A stretch of 64,000 nucleotides of DNA, taken from contig NC_013929.1 of assembly GCF_000091305.1 (NCBI RefSeq), forward strand, positions 2,790,001 through 2,854,000, given 5' to 3'. Shown one piece after another: positions 61,816-64,000 of the stretch. A program made the translations under genes and the position numbers. The notes beneath the pieces were generated by a model. The model was not told the origin of the DNA. It worked only from the letters and a program-made list of their open reading frames with translations, and did not search any database. The DNA is from Streptomyces scabiei 87.22. GTDB taxonomy: Bacteria > Actinomycetota > Actinomycetes > Streptomycetales > Streptomycetaceae. Position 1 is the stretch's first letter, and each line of letters opens with the position of its first letter.

Positions 61816-64000
61816 ATGACCACCGGACTGCATCCCGGGGAGACCCCCCAGGACCCCAGGCCGACGGAGAACCAGCCCCTGCCCCGGCAGGAGGCCGTCC
61901 CAGGATCCCCCCACACCGAGAACCGGACAAGGAGTGCTGTGATCACCGCGCGCGCGGCCGCCAGCTTCGCTGCCGTCTCACGATCCGTCGCGACCGCCCG
62001 CTCGTTCGTCCGCGACACCCTCCAGGGCTGGGGCTTCGCCGACATCGTCGACGACGCGGTCGTCCTCACCAGCGAACTCGTCACCAACGCGGTCGTCCAC
62101 GCGGGCACCTCCGCCGACGTCCTGTGCCTGCGGGCCGACGACGGCGTACGCATCGAGGTCGCGGACAGATATCCCGAGCGTGAGATCCCCCTCCAGGGCA
62201 GCCACGTCAACATGGGCAGCCCGGACCGCGAAGGCGGCCGCGGACTGCAGCTGTGCGCGGCGATGGCCTCCCGCTGGGGCGTGGAGTACACCTCCACCCA
62301 CAAGCAGGTCTGGTTCCAACTCGACCTCCCCGACCGCCCGGTGGGCACTCGCTCGGCCGGCCCGGCCCTGCCCCCCGACCTGCTCCCGCTCGCCGACGGC
62401 CGGGTCCGCGTCGCGGTCGTCCAGATCGACCGCGCGGGCGCGATCGGCGCCTGGAACGAGGACGCCGAGGAACTCTTCGGATACGCCCCGGACCACGTCA
62501 TCGGCAAGCCCCTCACCGACCTCGCCGCCTGGCCGCACACCCCCGGCACCAGCACCGGCGTCGCCGAGGCCCTCCAACTCTCCCGCTGGGAAGGCAGTTA
62601 CGGCATCCGCGGCGCCAGCGGCCGTGTGATTCCGGTCTACGCCTCCCACCTCCGGGTCCGCGACACCGCCGGCGACCCCTCCACGGTCTGCCTCCTCGTC
62701 CGCGACCACGAGCGCGCCGTCCTGCAGACTCCGCTGCGCATGTCCGCCGGCGACGGCTCCGGCGAGGGCCAGGCCACGGACCCCTTCGAGGTCTTCATCG
62801 GCTCCCCCGCGCCCGACGACCTGGACGGCCTCCTCCAGCGCACGGTCGAGCGCGCCCGCGACATGCTCGACGGGGACTCGGCCTTCCTCCTCCTCGCGAC
62901 CGACGACGAGACGGAGCTGGAGGTCCGGGCCTCCACCGGCCTCCCCTCCGCCCGCCAACGCTTCGCCCGCGTCCCCGTGGACGCCGGCCCCGGCCGCTAC
63001 GGCTCCGCCCGGATGCCCGCCGTCCACGACGACCTCATGGCCGTCCCCGGAGCCGTCCCCCTGCTCAACGGCACCGGCATGCGCTCCGTCGTCACGGTCC
63101 CCCTCAAGGTCGAGGGCCGCCTCACGGGCTCCCTGGGCGTCGCCGCGGAGTCCCACGGCCGGTACTCCAACGAGGAAGCCCTGCGCCTGCAGTTCGCCGC
63201 CGACCGCATCGCGCTGGCCGTCGAGTCCGCCCGGCTCGGTGAGCTGGAACGCCTGCGCCGCGGCTCGCTGAGCTTCCTGGTCGAGGCATCCGACCTCCTC
63301 GCGGGCACCCTCGACCGCGACCAGACCCTGGCCCTCATGGCCCAGATGACGATCCCGACACTGGCCACCTGGTGCGCCGTCTACACGATCGCCGACCAGG
63401 CATCGGACCCGTACCTCAGTTACGTCCTGCACGAGGACGAGGACCTCATCGACGGCCTCAAGGCCCTCCTGTCCAAGATCCGCCCGCCCGAGCCCATCCC
63501 GACCCCGGGAGCCCGCGTCTGGACGGCCCCCGCCGAAGCGGCCCACCAGGCGGCCCTGCGCACCTCCATGCGCAGCCTCGGCCTCGGCGAGCCCGCCACG
63601 GTCAGCTCCGGCATCGGCACGACACTGGCGACCGCCTCGGCGGTCGGCGGCGAGACCGTCGTCCTGCCCCTCGTGGCCCGCAACCGCGTCATCGGCATGC
63701 TGACCCTCGGCAAGCCCACCGACGAACACTTCCGCCAGGAGATCCTGGAACTGGCCGAGGATCTCTCCCGCCGCGCGGCCCTGGCCCTGGACAACGCCCG
63801 CCTGTACTCGGAGCGCGTGGCCATCAGCCAGTCCCTCCAGCGCAGCCTCCTCCCGCCCGAGCTCCCGCAGATCGACGGCGTCGAGGTCGAGGTCATCTAC
63901 CGCGCGGCCGGCGAGGGCAACGAGGTCGGCGGTGACTTCTACGACCTCTTCCCCATCCGCGACGGCGCGTACGGCTTCGCCATCGGCGACGTCTGCGGCA
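61816..64000 (+). CDS. SpoIIE-family phosphatase with kinase-like, PAS and GAF domains, 3'-truncated
   Basis: The frame opens at ATG 61816 with GGAGGGG 10 bases upstream and runs off the window without a stop; 728 codons are visible. Order: a ~40-residue linker; a HATPase/anti-sigma-like domain (residues ~45-180; SELVTNAVVHAG and GGRGLQLCAAMASRWG); a PAS domain (about 205-310; GAIGAWNEDAEELFGYAPDH); two GAF domains (about 340-475 and 490-650); and the start of the PP2C domain with SLQRSLLPPELP and GGDFYDLF. Such proteins phosphatase anti-anti-sigma factors and set sigma-factor partner switching. It is divergent from osaA. Confidence 0.92.
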   Translation, partial: MTTGLHPGETPQDPRPTENQPLPRQEAVPGSPHTENRTRSAVITARAAASFAAVSRSVATARSFVRDTLQGWGFADIVDDAVVLTSELVTNAVVHAGTSADVLCLRADDGVRIEVADRYPEREIPLQGSHVNMGSPDREGGRGLQLCAAMASRWGVEYTSTHKQVWFQLDLPDRPVGTRSAGPALPPDLLPLADGRVRVAVVQIDRAGAIGAWNEDAEELFGYAPDHVIGKPLTDLAAWPHTPGTSTGVAEALQLSRWEGSYGIRGASGRVIPVYASHLRVRDTAGDPSTVCLLVRDHERAVLQTPLRMSAGDGSGEGQATDPFEVFIGSPAPDDLDGLLQRTVERARDMLDGDSAFLLLATDDETELEVRASTGLPSARQRFARVPVDAGPGRYGSARMPAVHDDLMAVPGAVPLLNGTGMRSVVTVPLKVEGRLTGSLGVAAESHGRYSNEEALRLQFAADRIALAVESARLGELERLRRGSLSFLVEASDLLAGTLDRDQTLALMAQMTIPTLATWCAVYTIADQASDPYLSYVLHEDEDLIDGLKALLSKIRPPEPIPTPGARVWTAPAEAAHQAALRTSMRSLGLGEPATVSSGIGTTLATASAVGGETVVLPLVARNRVIGMLTLGKPTDEHFRQEILELAEDLSRRAALALDNARLYSERVAISQSLQRSLLPPELPQIDGVEVEVIYRAAGEGNEVGGDFYDLFPIRDGAYGFAIGDVCG

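Overview
The window is high-GC actinobacterial DNA, almost certainly from the core of a Streptomyces chromosome. Strong GC bias at third codon positions, GTG/TTG starts with GGAGG-type ribosome sites, and marker genes (lexA, rshA, dapF, miaA, miaB, recA, recX, clgR, pgsA, rimO, ftsK, osaAB) all point there. From memory, the gene order matches the S. coelicolor SCO5803 to SCO5747 interval read in that direction. No rRNA, tRNA, CRISPR array, insertion sequence or prophage was seen.

Layout. 1-2.8 kb: 3' part of lexA facing a DinG/XPD-like helicase across a strong bidirectional terminator. 3-8.1 kb: a compact NRPS-independent siderophore locus (aminotransferase, IucA/IucC synthetase, acetyltransferase). 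8.5-9.7 kb: a secreted trypsin-like lipoprotein. 9.9-21.9 kb: a housekeeping run on the minus strand (hflX, M1 peptidase, rshA, dapF, a membrane protein, miaA, then a dioxygenase-like protein, miaB and a MazG-like protein), with two small plus-strand genes inside it. 22-29 kb: an orphan TAXI binding protein, then the GluR-GluK two-component system divergent from the gluABCD glutamate ABC transporter. 29.2-31.7 kb: a FAD monooxygenase, then cysteine dioxygenase preceded by a Cys-rich leader peptide. 31.9-36 kb: recX, recA, an AI-2E-type permease and a DUF3046 gene. 36-39.2 kb: a prenyltransferase-fold protein, azlD/azlC and an AraC regulator. 39.4-46.4 kb: lhr, a His-rich mini-ORF, an Fpg/Nei glycosylase, an SDR and a small membrane protein. 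46.6-54.7 kb: Dps, clgR, cinA, pgsA, rimO, a RodZ-like protein and ftsK. 54.9-64 kb: OsaB, the poly-HAMP hybrid kinase OsaA, and a SpoIIE-type phosphatase running off the right edge.

Two themes stand out. First, DNA-damage control: besides lexA and a LexA-type box at recA, three genes (the DinG-like helicase, recA and lhr) carry a TTGTCAGTG-N8-(T/C)AnnnT promoter matching the RecA-NDp/PafBC-type motif, and at two of them the promoter ends so close to the start codon that the mRNA should be leaderless or nearly so. Second, small regulatory architecture: a leaderless Cys-rich leader peptide before cysteine dioxygenase, a tandem array of about eight 18-19 bp repeats directly upstream of gluR, and four 18-19 bp tandem repeats upstream of azlC. 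Other oddities are an RSH protein whose synthetase motif looks degenerate, a siderophore locus without decarboxylase or N-hydroxylase, and a (GCCCAC)14 repeat coding a His-rich peptide between lhr and nei.
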